From contig VEQL01000007.1 of NCBI GenBank assembly GCA_018883245.1, positions 28,315 to 92,314 of the forward strand: a DNA stretch of 64,000 nt, in the 5' to 3' direction. A program made the translations under genes and the position numbers. This document shows, piece after piece, positions 52,508-62,382 of the stretch; the first letter of the stretch is position 1; each line of letters opens with the position of its first letter. The DNA is from Chthoniobacterales bacterium. GTDB taxonomy: Bacteria > Verrucomicrobiota > Verrucomicrobiia > Chthoniobacterales > JACTMZ01. Below the pieces are notes generated by a model. The model saw nothing but the letters and a program-made list of their open reading frames with translations. It did not search any database and was not told where the DNA came from.

Positions 52508-53182
52508 ATGCCGGACCTGGTATCGCAGTCCTTTTTGCCGGAGCGGTTGACCGCGGTGTCGGTCCTTCGCGCTTACCGTGACGGATTCTTTCCCATGGCC
52601 TGCGGGGACGGCCGGTTGCGCTGGTTTTCCCCCGATCCGCGCGGCGTGCTGCCGCTCGACGCGTTTCATCTGCCCCGGGGCTTCCGCCGCGTTTTACCGC
52701 GTCTGGATTTCGACGTCACAGTGAACACCGCCTTCGACGAAGTTGTCGCGGGCTGCGCCGACCGGCGGGAGACTTGGATCGACCCGTCCATCGCGCGTGT
52801 TTATTCTGATCTGCACGCGGGGCGCGCGGCGCACAGCATCGAAGTGTGGGCCGGCGGACGGCTCTGCGGCGGCCTTTACGGGGTCCAGATCGGCGGCGCT
52901 TTCTTCGGCGAGTCGATGTTTTCGCGCATAAGTGAGGCGTCGAAGGTCGCGCTGCTCGCGCTGGTCGATCTCCTGCGTTCCGGCGGCTTCGGCCTTCTCG
53001 ATATCCAGTGGGTGACGGGGCATCTGGAAAGTTTCGGTGCACGGGAAATCAGCAGGGCCGCTTACATCAAGCGCCTCCGCGATGCCATGCAGTGGGATTG
53101 CCTTTTTCCGGCCCGCGGTCCCGTCGTCGTGCCGGGTTTGTCGCGCGACCGGCCCAGGCCGATCGCGGGGTTCGCCCGGTGA
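52508..53182 (+). CDS. aat: Leucyl/phenylalanyl-tRNA-protein transferase
   Basis: 224 residues; adds Leu or Phe to N-terminal Lys or Arg of proteins, marking them for ClpAP through the N-degron pathway. [40 protein letters not shown] and [20 protein letters not shown] are the family signatures; Ile-Gln replaces the usual Cys-Gln in the DIQW motif. The start is ATG 52508. It converges on xseA, three bases apart. Confidence 0.94.
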   Translation: MPDLVSQSFLPERLTAVSVLRAYRDGFFPMACGDGRLRWFSPDPRGVLPLDAFHLPRGFRRVLPRLDFDVTVNTAFDEVVAGCADRRETWIDPSIARVYSDLHAGRAAHSIEVWAGGRLCGGLYGVQIGGAFFGESMFSRISEASKVALLALVDLLRSGGFGLLDIQWVTGHLESFGAREISRAAYIKRLRDAMQWDCLFPARGPVVVPGLSRDRPRPIAGFAR

Positions 53183-53185
53183 ACG

Positions 53186-54595
53186 CTATTTTTGCGGAGT
53201 CGATTTGATTTCGCCGTCGGCGAAAAGAGTGACGATCTCTGTTTCGCGGGCTGCCTCGGCCGCGGATACCAGCGGCTGGTGCCTGGCATCCATGGTGATG
53301 GTGAATCCGCGGGCGAGCGTCTGGCGCGGCCCGAGAATGCCGAGGGCATGCACGTGGCGCGCGTGCTCGCCGGATCGGCGTGAAAGGCCTGAGGCCGCTG
53401 CACGGATCTGACGGCTCTGCAGTTCGGAAAGCCGCGATCGCGTCGCGCTCACCTGCGCCGAGGGAGAACGCGCACGGAGGACGGCGCGGGCCCGCTGCCA
53501 TGCTTCACGCAGGAGCAGCATCCGCGACGAAACGGCAAGCTCGGCGCGATCGCGGAGATCATCTGTCGTTTGCGAAAGATCCGCGATGCGGCGCGCCGGC
53601 AGTTGGAAGACGCCCGAAACGGTGCGATTCGCCAGGCGTGAGCGTGCCGAAACCAAATGCGCGGCTGCCTCGCGTCCGAGTCGCCGCAGGAGAAGCGCCA
53701 GCCGCTCGAGTGTCGCGGTCCGATCCGCGCTGAGAATTTCCGCCGCGGCGCTCGGCGTGGGCGCACGCACGTCCGCCGCAAGGTCGGAAGTGGTCACGTC
53801 GGTCTCGTGGCCCACCGCGGAGATCACCGGGATGCTGCTGGCGGCGATGGCCCTGGCCACGCACTCCTCGTTGAATTCCCACAGGTCCTCCAGACTGCCG
53901 CCCCCTCGGGTCACGACAATCACGTCAACGTCGGGAAAGCCGCTGTGTGCGGTGTCTCCGAAGCCGCCGATAGCCCCGGCAATTTCCCGGGCGGCGCCTG
54001 CACCCTGCACGCGCACGGGTGCGATGAAGACCTCGATGTGCGGAGCGCGGCGGCGCAGCACGTGCAGAAAGTCGCGGATGGCGGCCCCGGCGGGTGATGT
54101 CACCACGCCGACGCGCACCGGGTGGGGAGGGAGAGCCTTCTTGCGTGACTGCTCGAACAGTCCCTCGGCCCGCAATTTCTCCTGCAGTGCGCGCAATCGC
54201 GCTTCAAGTTCACCCGCACCTCGCGCCTGCATGCGACGCACCACGATCTGGTATTGCCCGCGCGCCTCATAAAGCGTCACGTCACCGGTCGCCTCGACGT
54301 GCATGCCGTCTCGCAGATCCGGCGCGGCCGATGTGGATCCGCGGAACATCACGCACGAGACCTGAGCGGTCGCGTCCTTCAGGCTGAAATACCGGTGGCC
54401 GGATGGCTGGAGGCGCAGATTGGAAATTTCCCCCTCGACCCAGACCGTGCCCATCTTGCCCTCGAGACAGGTGCGGACCTCGCGGTTGAGACGGCTGACC
54501 GTCCACGGCTTTCCGCTTTCGCCGGCACCGTCGTCCGCATCCGCGAAATGCAACTCCGCCTGCGAAAAAGGAGGCCGCCGCGGGACGCGTTTCAT
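53186..54595 (-). CDS. xseA: Exodeoxyribonuclease VII large subunit
   Basis: 469 residues; with XseB degrades single-stranded DNA. An N-terminal OB fold ([40 protein letters not shown]) precedes the catalytic core: [37 protein letters not shown] and [21 protein letters not shown] long coiled-coil region and [10 protein letters not shown] close the protein. ATG 54595 overlaps the upstream Lon-N-like gene by four bases. xseB is not seen nearby. Confidence 0.94.
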   Translation of the reverse strand: MKRVPRRPPFSQAELHFADADDGAGESGKPWTVSRLNREVRTCLEGKMGTVWVEGEISNLRLQPSGHRYFSLKDATAQVSCVMFRGSTSAAPDLRDGMHVEATGDVTLYEARGQYQIVVRRMQARGAGELEARLRALQEKLRAEGLFEQSRKKALPPHPVRVGVVTSPAGAAIRDFLHVLRRRAPHIEVFIAPVRVQGAGAAREIAGAIGGFGDTAHSGFPDVDVIVVTRGGGSLEDLWEFNEECVARAIAASSIPVISAVGHETDVTTSDLAADVRAPTPSAAAEILSADRTATLERLALLLRRLGREAAAHLVSARSRLANRTVSGVFQLPARRIADLSQTTDDLRDRAELAVSSRMLLLREAWQRARAVLRARSPSAQVSATRSRLSELQSRQIRAAASGLSRRSGEHARHVHALGILGPRQTLARGFTITMDARHQPLVSAAEAARETEIVTLFADGEIKSTPQK

Positions 54596-55218
54596 GCCGG
54601 GGGAAACTGCTGCCACTCTTCGCGCAGCGTCGATACCAGATCGCGCAGGCGCGCCGAGAGCTTGGGTTCCGAAAGAATCCGCTGGGCAGACAAAGGGTCG
54701 CGCACGAGATGTTGTGCGAAGAGATCGCCGAGCACTGCCGGATCCTCCAATTCGCCCGCCGCACCGACGAATGCCTCCGGCAGCTCGATGCCGCGCGAAA
54801 CAAGACCGGTGCAAATTTCCTGCAGCTCGCGCTGCAGCGCGCGGCAGGCCTCCTCGTCGTCGACGACCGTCTCGAAGGCGCCCGCCCGTCCCACCAAGTA
54901 GGGTTCGGTCTGTTCGAAAGAATCGAAGCGCACGCGCCCGAGACCCTGCAGGATGAGTTGGCTTGTGCCGTCCGGCTGCTCCACGCAGGCGCGCACCAGA
55001 CCCGCGCCGGCGATGGGAAAAATCGTCTCCCGGCCGGTATCGGGTCGCACCATGCCGACGGCGAAGATGCGGTCGCCCGCAAGCACCGTGGAAAGCATTT
55101 GCCGGTAGCGCGGTTCGAAAATCCGGAGGGGCAGCAGCGCGTCCGGGAAAAGGGTCACGCCGCTCAGCGCCATGACCGGCATTGTTTCGGGCAGTTGGAC
55201 CGCGCCTTTCTTCATCAC
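54592..55218 (-). CDS. Lon N-terminal (PUA-like) domain protein
   Basis: 208 residues. [20 protein letters not shown], then [19 protein letters not shown], is the start of the Lon substrate-binding domain, without the ATPase and protease parts. Such stand-alone proteins are widespread and of unknown function, perhaps substrate-binding adaptors. The C-terminal half is helical. It is coupled to xseA (ATGA overlap) and divergent from pyrH, 81 bp away. Confidence 0.83.
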   Translation of the reverse strand: MMKKGAVQLPETMPVMALSGVTLFPDALLPLRIFEPRYRQMLSTVLAGDRIFAVGMVRPDTGRETIFPIAGAGLVRACVEQPDGTSQLILQGLGRVRFDSFEQTEPYLVGRAGAFETVVDDEEACRALQRELQEICTGLVSRGIELPEAFVGAAGELEDPAVLGDLFAQHLVRDPLSAQRILSEPKLSARLRDLVSTLREEWQQFPPA

Positions 55219-55299
55219 GATTGCAGGTTAGGCCAAATCCCGCCGCAGAGGATCCTTTTTTCGCTTCTGGCCGGCTTGGGGCTCGGGTATTTTCACGCC

Positions 55300-56025
55300 A
55301 TGTCCGACAGTCCGAAATTCCGCCGCATCGTGCTCAAACTCAGCGGGGAGGCGCTTCGCGATCCGGGTAGCAAGGACAACATCTCGCCCCAAATCGTCAA
55401 TCGCATGGCGCAGGAGATCAAAGAGGTCCTAGACCTCGGTGTCCAAGTCGCCGTGGTCGTCGGCGGAGGGAATATCTGGCGCGGCCAAGCGGCTGCGCAT
55501 CGCGGAATGAACCGCACCACCGCCGACTACATGGGCATGCTCGCCACGGTCATCAACGGCATGGCCCTGATGAGCGGGCTGGAAGACCTCGGGGTGACCA
55601 CGAGGGTGCAGACGGCCATCGAGATGAACAACGTGGCCGAGCCATTCATTCTCCGCCGTGCTCTCCGCCACCTCGAGCGCGGTCACGTCGTGATTTTCGT
55701 GGCCGGCACCGGCAATCCGTTTTTCTCCACGGACACCACCGCCGCGCTGCGCGCGAACGAGATCGGTGCGAACGCGATCCTCAAGGCGACCAAAGTCGAC
55801 GGCGTTTACGATGCCGACCCCGTGAAGCACCCGGAGGCGAAGAAATTCGACAGGATCACCTACGCGGAAGCCCTGCAGCGCCGGTTGCAGGTGATGGACT
55901 CGACCGCGTTCAGCCTCTGCATGGACAACAAAATCCCCATCGTTGTTTTCGACATGGCGCCGCACGGCAACATACGCCGCGCCGCCATGGGTGAGCCGGT
56001 GGGTACGCTTGTCTCCAACGACTGA
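55300..56025 (+). CDS. pyrH: UMP kinase
   Basis: 241 residues; phosphorylates UMP to UDP, hexameric and GTP-activated in bacteria. [27 protein letters not shown], the segment [38 protein letters not shown] and [13 protein letters not shown] are conserved. The start is ATG 55300. frr follows after six bases. The usual upstream rpsB-tsf pair is absent here, so the common rpsB-tsf-pyrH-frr order is broken. Confidence 0.97.
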   Translation: MSDSPKFRRIVLKLSGEALRDPGSKDNISPQIVNRMAQEIKEVLDLGVQVAVVVGGGNIWRGQAAAHRGMNRTTADYMGMLATVINGMALMSGLEDLGVTTRVQTAIEMNNVAEPFILRRALRHLERGHVVIFVAGTGNPFFSTDTTAALRANEIGANAILKATKVDGVYDADPVKHPEAKKFDRITYAEALQRRLQVMDSTAFSLCMDNKIPIVVFDMAPHGNIRRAAMGEPVGTLVSND

Positions 56026-56031
56026 CACTTT

Positions 56032-56586
56032 ATGGACGAAATTCTTTTCAACGCCGAGGAGGGCATGGAAAAAGCCCTGGATTTCATGAAGCACGAATTC
56101 GCCAGCGTGCGGACCGGGAAGGCCTCGCCTGCGCTGGTCGAGGGCATCGATGTCGATGCCTACGGGTCGGTGATGAAGCTCAAACAACTCGCGCTCATCA
56201 GCACACCCGAGCCGCGCCTCATTGTCATCCAGCCTTTCGATGCCTCCAACCTCAAGCCGATCGAGAAGGCGATCAACGAGTCGAAGGTCGGCATCACACC
56301 TTCGGTGGACGGCAAGCTCATCCGTCTTCCCATCCCCGAACTCAGCGAGGAACGCCGCAAAGATTTGGTCAAGACGGTCAAGTCGATGGCCGAGGAGACG
56401 CGCGTCCGCATCCGGGCGGCCCGCCGCCATGCCATGGACTCGGCCAAAAAGCAGCAGAAAGAAGGCAGCTTGACCGAGGACGAACTCAAGAGCGCCGAAG
56501 AGCATATCCAGAAACTCACAGACAAATACGTCGCCGACGTGGATGCGCAGGTCGCGTCCAAAGAAACCGACATCATGCGCGTCTGA
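56032..56586 (+). CDS. frr: Ribosome recycling factor
   Basis: 184 residues; with EF-G splits post-termination ribosomes. MEKALDFMKHEFASVRTGKA, YGSVMKLKQLALIS, IQPFDASNLKPIEKAI and LTEERRKDLVK-like sequence (LSEERRKDLVKTVKSMAEE) identify it. Full length. It lies six bases after pyrH and 12 bases before an exported thioredoxin-fold gene. Confidence 0.97.
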   Translation: MDEILFNAEEGMEKALDFMKHEFASVRTGKASPALVEGIDVDAYGSVMKLKQLALISTPEPRLIVIQPFDASNLKPIEKAINESKVGITPSVDGKLIRLPIPELSEERRKDLVKTVKSMAEETRVRIRAARRHAMDSAKKQQKEGSLTEDELKSAEEHIQKLTDKYVADVDAQVASKETDIMRV

Positions 56587-56598
56587 CGCGGACCTTTT

Positions 56599-57087
56599 AT
56601 GCGTAATCTCATCGTCCTCATTCTTGCGCTCGCCCTCCTGCCGATTGCATCTTCGTCCGCGGAGGTCGTCCGCGGTGCTCCGGACTTCAAGTGGCTCAAA
56701 TCCGGAGGCAACCCCGCCGGCCTCCGCTCGCTGCGCGGGCAACCGGTGGTCCTGGTCGTTGCGCAATCACCGCGTCAGCGGAAGTTTCGCGCACAAGTCG
56801 GGCAGCTGCAGAAAGTTTTCCAGCTGCTCGGCAACGACAAGGCCGTGCTCGCCGTGGCATTCACGCAGGAACCGGGCTTGATACGGTCGAACATCCCGTT
56901 CGTCCTCGCGGCGAATCCCGCCGCGGTCGCTTCCTCCTACGACGTGCAGGGCGACTTCGCCGCGTTTCTCATAGGCAAAGACGGCAACCTCGACGAAATC
57001 TCCGACCGCGTGATACCGGGCCAGAGGATCCTCGATATCATCAACAATTCCTACGTCGTCCAGCGCGACAACCGCCGCGCGGAATAA
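56599..57087 (+). CDS. Exported thioredoxin-fold protein of unknown function
   Basis: 162 residues with a signal peptide (MRNLIVLILALALLPIASSS). The rest resembles a thioredoxin-like fold: LRSLRGQPVVLVVAQSPRQR at the first strand, then AAFLIGKDGNLDEISDRVIP at the end. The CxxC redox pair is missing and the mature protein has no Cys, so it is not a disulfide oxidoreductase. It follows frr by 12 bases and converges on glmM, three bases apart. Confidence 0.7.
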   Translation: MRNLIVLILALALLPIASSSAEVVRGAPDFKWLKSGGNPAGLRSLRGQPVVLVVAQSPRQRKFRAQVGQLQKVFQLLGNDKAVLAVAFTQEPGLIRSNIPFVLAANPAAVASSYDVQGDFAAFLIGKDGNLDEISDRVIPGQRILDIINNSYVVQRDNRRAE

Positions 57088-57090
57088 GGG

Positions 57091-58425
57091 TCAGGATCCG
57101 ATCGCTTCGCGGACGGCTTCCGCGACTGCGTCGGCGTGCTTTTCCAGCGCATCGGGGTCGCGCCCCTCGAGCAGAATGCGCAGCTTGGGTTCCGTGCCGC
57201 TGTAGCGCACGAGCACGCGCCCGCGGGGTTCGACGGCGCGTCCGGCTTCGGCCATCGCTTTCGCCACGCCGGGCAAACTCTCGAGGGGCGGCTTGGATTT
57301 TACCGCGACCGCACGCTGGGCCTGCGGATATTTTTTGAGCACCTTGCGCAACTCGCCGAGGGTTTTCCCGCTTTCCACCATGAGCCGCAGGATCTGCAGC
57401 GCCGCGACCAATCCGTCGCCGGTGGTCCCGTGTCGCAGGAAAATCATGTGACCGCTCTGCTCGCCCCCCAGGACGTATCCGCCCCCGCGCATGGCCTCGA
57501 GCACGTAGCGGTCGCCCACGGCGGCGCGCACGACTTTGCCGCCGGCGTTTTCCATCGCCTCGTCGAGCCCGAGGTTGCTCATGACCGTGGCAACGATCGT
57601 GTTGCCGGCGAGTTCGCCGCGGCCCAGCAAGTCGAGTCCCGCCATGAGCAGCAGTTCATCGCCGTCGAGAGGGTCGCCCGTCTCGTCGCAGAGCAGCAGG
57701 CGGTCGGCATCGCCGTCATGGGCCAATCCAACCTGCGCGCCCGATTCCCTCACCAGCCGTCCGATCTCGCCCGGAATCGTGCTGCCGCACCCGAGGTTGA
57801 TGTTATTGCCGTCGGGCCCCGCATGGAAAACGTGCGTGTCCGCTCCGAGCCGCTCCAGCGCGCGGGGAGTGGCGCGAAACGCCGCACCGTTCGCGCAGTC
57901 GACGGCGATGGAAAGCCCGCGCAGTGAAAAAGTATCCGGCAGGGAGCGCAACGCATGGTCGATGTAAAAATCCAGCGCATCCGTGGCTTCGGTGATCGTG
58001 CCTGCCCGTGCGTTTGCGTCCCCGCTTTCCCCGATTTCCGCCTCGATCGCTTCTTCGGCCTCGTCGGGCAGCTTGAAGCCGTCGCCCCAAAAAAATTTGA
58101 TCCCGTTGTCGTCGGCTGGATTGTGCGATGCCGAAATGACCGCGCCGGCCGCGAGGTCATGTTCCCGCGCGTAAGCGGCAACCCCCGGTGTAGGCAGCAC
58201 ACCGAGAAGCCGGACGCGGCCGCCGGCACCGGAGATGCCGCGGGCCAACGCCTCTTCGAGAGCCGGGCCCGACGCGCGCGTGTCGCGCCCGATGGCAACC
58301 ACCGGTTCCCCTTTGCGCAGCACGCGCACCAGCGCTCTTCCCAGCTGTTCCGCGAATTCTGTCGTGATGGGATGTTCCCCGGCGCGGCCGCGGATGCCGT
58401 CCGTCCCGAAAAACTTGCGGCTCAT
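57091..58425 (-). CDS. glmM: Phosphoglucosamine mutase
   Basis: 444 residues; glucosamine-6-P to glucosamine-1-P, towards UDP-GlcNAc and peptidoglycan. FFGTDGIRGRAG, the phosphoserine loop AVISASHNPADDNGIKFF, metal-site GLAHDGDADRLLLCDE, GGEQSGHMIF and the phosphate site RVLVRYSGTEPKLRILLEG are complete. Its ATG overlaps the stop of the small CdaR-like gene (ATGA), which itself overlaps cdaA. In Firmicutes GlmM binds and inhibits CdaA; the shared operon suggests the same here. Confidence 0.96.
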   Translation of the reverse strand: MSRKFFGTDGIRGRAGEHPITTEFAEQLGRALVRVLRKGEPVVAIGRDTRASGPALEEALARGISGAGGRVRLLGVLPTPGVAAYAREHDLAAGAVISASHNPADDNGIKFFWGDGFKLPDEAEEAIEAEIGESGDANARAGTITEATDALDFYIDHALRSLPDTFSLRGLSIAVDCANGAAFRATPRALERLGADTHVFHAGPDGNNINLGCGSTIPGEIGRLVRESGAQVGLAHDGDADRLLLCDETGDPLDGDELLLMAGLDLLGRGELAGNTIVATVMSNLGLDEAMENAGGKVVRAAVGDRYVLEAMRGGGYVLGGEQSGHMIFLRHGTTGDGLVAALQILRLMVESGKTLGELRKVLKKYPQAQRAVAVKSKPPLESLPGVAKAMAEAGRAVEPRGRVLVRYSGTEPKLRILLEGRDPDALEKHADAVAEAVREAIGS

Positions 58426-58568
58426 TTTTTTTCGCGTTCGGAGGAGGAGGATTTCTGCCGCGCCTCGGCCGCCGGGTTGACGTTGTGCTGGATCAGATAC
58501 CAGACCACGAAGGCCAGAACTAGGCTCGTGAGCTTAATTTTCCAGTTGTGCAGGAGAATCTGTCTCAT
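58422..58568 (-). CDS. 48-residue CdaR/YbbR-like membrane peptide
   Basis: A 48-codon gene from ATG 58568, starting 35 bases inside the cdaA 3' end and ending in a four-base overlap with glmM. It begins MRQILLHNWKIKLTSLVLAF, the same cytoplasmic start and transmembrane anchor seen at the beginning of YbbR/CdaR proteins, then VVWYLIQHNVNP, and ends in a short charged tail. The YbbR repeats that make up normal CdaR (about 300-450 residues) are missing. A GAGAAG stretch just upstream can serve as ribosome-binding site. Position between cdaA and glmM is exactly that of cdaR in Firmicutes. Confidence 0.68.
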   Translation of the reverse strand: MRQILLHNWKIKLTSLVLAFVVWYLIQHNVNPAAEARQKSSSSEREKK

Positions 58569-59328
58569 ACTTCTCGAGGAGCAGGAGTTGGTTGAGGCGG
58601 CGGCGGAAGCGGTCGATGTTGAGGTTTCGCTCGAGGATTCCCCGGTGGCAGAGCGAAACATGCCCGGTCTCCTCGGACACCAGGATGGCAATCGCGTCGG
58701 ACTCCTCCGTGATGCCGATGCCCGCGCGGTGGCGCAGACCGAGGCTCCGGTCGAGATCCTCGCGCGGGGTCAGCGGAAAAATGCAGGCCGCGGCGGTCAC
58801 GCGCTCGTTCTGCAGGATCACACCGCCGTCGTGCAGCACGGTCTTCGGATGGAAGATCGTTAGGATGAGTTCACGCGAGAACACGGCGTCGAGATCCACG
58901 CCCGTCGATGCGAACTGGCGGATGCTGATGTCCCGCTCAAGGGCGATGAGCGCGCCGAATTGCCGCCGGGCCAGATCGAACACGGTTTCGACGAGCTGGT
59001 CGATGGTCTGTCTTTCCTGCAGCGGCGAGCGGAAAAAATGACGGCTTCCCAGCTCCGTGAGCGCGCGCCGCAGTTCGGGCTGGAAAATGACCACGAGGGC
59101 CAGCGCGAGGAATACGGAGAGGCTGCGCAGCAGCCACCCTATGACATGCAAGTCGAGCAGCTGCGATGCGAGGGTGAGGCTGATGAAGATGAGCGCGAGC
59201 CCGACCAGGATTTTCGCGCCCGGCGTCCCCCGGAAATACAGGTAGCCGTAGTATATGAGGACCGCGAGCAGGCACACCTCGACCGCATGGGTCCAGTGTG
59301 TCCGCACGAACTCGAGGGCAGCCTCCAT
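58534..59328 (-). CDS. cdaA: Diadenylate cyclase CdaA
   Basis: 264 residues; makes cyclic di-AMP from two ATP at the inner membrane. Three N-terminal transmembrane helices (about residues 13-85) precede the DAC domain (about 100-245). The RHR motif is GLRHRAGIGITEESDAI. The DGA motif reads LHDGGVILQNERVTAAAC, that is DGG rather than DGA. IVSEETGHVSL closes the domain. c-di-AMP controls potassium, osmolyte and cell-wall balance. First gene of cdaA-(cdaR-like)-glmM. Confidence 0.93.
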   Translation of the reverse strand: MEAALEFVRTHWTHAVEVCLLAVLIYYGYLYFRGTPGAKILVGLALIFISLTLASQLLDLHVIGWLLRSLSVFLALALVVIFQPELRRALTELGSRHFFRSPLQERQTIDQLVETVFDLARRQFGALIALERDISIRQFASTGVDLDAVFSRELILTIFHPKTVLHDGGVILQNERVTAAACIFPLTPREDLDRSLGLRHRAGIGITEESDAIAILVSEETGHVSLCHRGILERNLNIDRFRRRLNQLLLLEKYETDSPAQLEN

Positions 59329-59436
59329 GTCGGCTCAGTGTGCCGCCTCCGCAAGGGCAGGGCGAGCGCGGATTGCCGCCACCCCCGCGGGTTTTTGCCA
59401 CTGGATTTGGGCGTCGCGCGGGCGTAATTTCCACCC

Positions 59437-59928
59437 ATGTCCCAGCAGCAGCAGGTAATTCCCGTGGAACTCAAAGCCGTCGTTCCCACGGCCAACGGCG
59501 CGGCGCTTTTCCTCGGCACCGCCGACAAAATCTTCGTCATCTACGTCGATGCGACGGTCGGCCACGCGATCAACATGTTCCTCGCCGGGACGGAAAAGGA
59601 ACGCCCGCTCACGCACGACCTCATGGCCCATGTGCTGGCCGCCTTCGGCGCCAAGGTCGAGCGTGCCGTGATCAACGACGTGAAGAACAGCACGTTCTAC
59701 GCGCGGTTGATCGTTTCGGCGGAGAACGAGTTGCACCAAAAGAAAATCATCGAGTTGGATGCGCGCCCGAGCGATTGCATAGCCATGGCCATCCAGCAAA
59801 AGGCGCCGATCCTTGTCAGCCGCGTGGTTCTCGACGAGGTGGACGATGCTTCCGACGCGCTCAAGCAATTGGAGAACACCAAGGAGCAGGGCGGCGAGCC
59901 GCCTGCGGACGAGGAGATCTCCGGGTAG
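59437..59928 (+). CDS. Bifunctional nuclease family (DUF151) protein
   Basis: 163 residues. The conserved core includes LTHDLMAHVLAAFGAKVERA, then NSTFYARLIV and IIELDARPSDCIAMAIQQKA, the DUF151/BFN signature found in plant and bacterial proteins with reported DNase and RNase activity. A charged C-terminal tail follows. It is divergent from cdaA (108 bp) and 24 bp upstream of obgE, probably in the same transcript. Confidence 0.9.
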   Translation: MSQQQQVIPVELKAVVPTANGAALFLGTADKIFVIYVDATVGHAINMFLAGTEKERPLTHDLMAHVLAAFGAKVERAVINDVKNSTFYARLIVSAENELHQKKIIELDARPSDCIAMAIQQKAPILVSRVVLDEVDDASDALKQLENTKEQGGEPPADEEISG

Positions 59929-59952
59929 GCCGGCGCCCAGCCCCGCGCCGCC

Positions 59953-61023
59953 ATGTTCGTCGATCAAATCCGCATTTCCGCCAAAGCCGGCGACGGCGGC
60001 AACGGTTGCGCCAGCTTCCGGCGCGAGAAATTTGTCCCCAAGGGCGGTCCGGACGGCGGTGACGGCGGCGACGGGGGAAGCATCATTTTGCGCGCCGATC
60101 CCCAGGTGGACACGTTGGTGAATCTTTATTACGAGCCGGTCGTCCGCGCGAAGAACGGCGAGAACGGCAAGGGCAAACAGAAATACGGGAAGTCCGCGCC
60201 GGACAAAATCGTTCCCGTTCCCGTCGGCACGCTGGTTTACCGTCTGCCCGATGTCGCGCCGCACGATCCGCTGAAGTTTGAAGACGAGGAGCCGGCGCCG
60301 CGGCGCAAGAAGATCGACCCGGAAAATCTCGAACTGCTCGCGGACCTCGACACGGGCGGTGCCGAATTCCTGCTTTGCCAAGGCGGCCGCGGGGGAAGGG
60401 GCAACATCCATTTCAAAAGTTCGCGCAACCGCGCACCGCGGCAGTTCACCGAGGGCACCCCGGGCGAGGAAGGTTGGTTTTTCCTCGAATTGCGAATGAT
60501 CGCCGACGCCGGACTCGTCGGTTATCCCAACGCCGGGAAATCCACGCTCCTCGGCTCCCTCTCCGCCGCGCATCCCAAGGTCGCCGCTTACCCGTTCACA
60601 ACGCTTCATCCCATGGTCGGCGTGATGGACTTCCCGGGATTCCGTCGCGCCACGGTGGCCGATATCCCCGGGCTTATCGAGGGCGCTCACCGCGACGTGG
60701 GCCTGGGCCATGATTTCCTGCGGCACATTGTGCGCTGCCGCACCTTGCTATTGGTGGTCGATGCCGCCGGCAGCGAGGGACGCGACCCGGTGGAGGATGC
60801 GAAAAAAATCCGCGAGGAGTTGCGGCTTTACGATCCCTTGCTCGCACGGCGTCCGTGGGCGCTGGTGGCCAACAAGATGGATCTGCCCGCCGCCGGAGAG
60901 AACATCCCGCGGCTCGCGCAGGAATTTCCCGGCGTCCCGCTCATCACGGTTTCCGCGCAAAAGCACGACAACCTCGGGGCATTGCGCGAATTTCTCGATG
61001 CCGAAGTCGGCCATCCCGGCTGA
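59953..61023 (+). CDS. obgE: Obg-family GTPase
   Basis: 356 residues; ribosome-associated GTPase in 50S assembly and stress control. The glycine-rich Obg domain (about 1-160) has ISAKAGDGGNGCASFRREKF and GGPDGGDGGDGG. The GTPase domain has G1 GYPNAGKSTLLG, G2 PFTTLHPMVGV, G3 ADIPGLIEGAHRD and G4 NKMD. No C-terminal OCT domain. It is separated from its common partners rplU-rpmA (33824-34403) and followed by homoserine dehydrogenase. Confidence 0.96.
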   Translation: MFVDQIRISAKAGDGGNGCASFRREKFVPKGGPDGGDGGDGGSIILRADPQVDTLVNLYYEPVVRAKNGENGKGKQKYGKSAPDKIVPVPVGTLVYRLPDVAPHDPLKFEDEEPAPRRKKIDPENLELLADLDTGGAEFLLCQGGRGGRGNIHFKSSRNRAPRQFTEGTPGEEGWFFLELRMIADAGLVGYPNAGKSTLLGSLSAAHPKVAAYPFTTLHPMVGVMDFPGFRRATVADIPGLIEGAHRDVGLGHDFLRHIVRCRTLLLVVDAAGSEGRDPVEDAKKIREELRLYDPLLARRPWALVANKMDLPAAGENIPRLAQEFPGVPLITVSAQKHDNLGALREFLDAEVGHPG

Positions 61024-61086
61024 CCGCGGCGCCACCAAAGCATTGCGGGGGAAGCGCTTTGCAGGCAGGATGACCGACCGTCATCG

Positions 61087-62382
61087 ATGCGTGAAGTAGG
61101 CATAGGACTGGCCGGTTTCGGAACCGTGGGCACCGGGGTTTATCTCAACCTCGGCAAGAACCGCGCGCTCCTGCGCGAGCGGCTGGGGTGCGATCTGGTC
61201 GTGCGCAAGATCGCCGTGCGTGACACGGCTCGGAAACGTCAGGTGCCGCTACCCCTGGAACTTGTCGTTCCCGACTGGCGCAACCTTCTCGACCATCCCT
61301 CGATCGACGTGGTCGTCGAGCTGATGGGCGGGATCGACGAGCCGCGCAAGATGATCCTCGAGTCGATCAACCGCGGCAAAATGGTCGTCACCGCCAACAA
61401 GGCTTTGCTGGCCGAACATGGCGCGGAGATTTTTGCCCTCGCCACGGAGAAGCGTGTCCCGGTCTTTTACGAGGCCGCGGTGGCCGGCGGCATCCCGATC
61501 ATCAAGTCGGTGAAGGAGGCTTTCGTCGCCAATCACTTCCAGCGCCTGCGCGGAATCGTCAACGGAACGAGCAACTACATCCTGACGCGCATGGCCGAGA
61601 GCGGCATGGACTTCGCCTCCGCGCTGCGCGAAGCCCAGGAGGCCGGTTACGCCGAGGCCGATCCCGCGCTCGACGTCAACGGATGGGACGCCGGCCACAA
61701 GGCGATCATTCTGGCCTCGCTCGCCTACGGATTCTGGGTGCCGGCCAAGGACGTGCTCGTCCAAGGCATCGAAAAAATCACGCCCGATGACATGCGCTTC
61801 GCCTCGCAGCTCGGTTACACGATCAAGTTGCTCGCGGTGATCGATGCGTGCGCCGACGGATCGGTCGAGGTCAGCGTTCAGCCATCCCTCGTCCCGAACG
61901 AGAACATCCTTGCCTCGGTGCGCGGAGTTTTCAATGCGGTCGCCGTCCGCGGCGATGTGGTCGGCGACACGCTTTTTTACGGACGCGGCGCGGGTCAGGA
62001 TCCGACGGCGAGTTCGGTCATCGGGGATCTGGCCGATGCCGCCCACACCCTCATGTCGCCGCCGTCGAGCTACGGATTCATCCCGCACGGGCTCTACGGC
62101 AAGCTGCGTCCCTCGGACGAAACGGTCAGTCCGTTTTATCTGCGGCTCGGCGTGGACGACAAACCCGGCGTGCTGGCGCGCATCGCCGGCGTTCTCGGCG
62201 ACGCGGGTATCGGGATTTCTTCGGTCATCCAACCGGAAACCCACGACAATGGGCATGCCGCGCTCGTTCTGATGATCCACGACGCACCGCGCGGCCGCAT
62301 GCTCGCTGCATTGGGCAAGATTCGCGCTCTGGATTGCGTGCACGACGAGCCCGCGCTCTATCGTGTGGAGGCAGCGGGGTGA
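61087..62382 (+). CDS. hom: Homoserine dehydrogenase
   Basis: 431 residues; NAD(P)H-dependent reduction of aspartate semialdehyde to homoserine. The Rossmann start is VGIGLAGFGTVGTGVYLNL, followed by VVVELMGGIDEPRKMILESI, VTANKALLAEHG, FYEAAVAGGIPIIKS and RGIVNGTSNYILTRM. A C-terminal ACT domain (from DKPGVLARIAGVLGDAGIGI) allows feedback by threonine. Its TGA overlaps the thrC GTG (GTGA). Part of a hom-thrC-lysC cluster for threonine synthesis. Confidence 0.96.
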   Translation: MREVGIGLAGFGTVGTGVYLNLGKNRALLRERLGCDLVVRKIAVRDTARKRQVPLPLELVVPDWRNLLDHPSIDVVVELMGGIDEPRKMILESINRGKMVVTANKALLAEHGAEIFALATEKRVPVFYEAAVAGGIPIIKSVKEAFVANHFQRLRGIVNGTSNYILTRMAESGMDFASALREAQEAGYAEADPALDVNGWDAGHKAIILASLAYGFWVPAKDVLVQGIEKITPDDMRFASQLGYTIKLLAVIDACADGSVEVSVQPSLVPNENILASVRGVFNAVAVRGDVVGDTLFYGRGAGQDPTASSVIGDLADAAHTLMSPPSSYGFIPHGLYGKLRPSDETVSPFYLRLGVDDKPGVLARIAGVLGDAGIGISSVIQPETHDNGHAALVLMIHDAPRGRMLAALGKIRALDCVHDEPALYRVEAAG

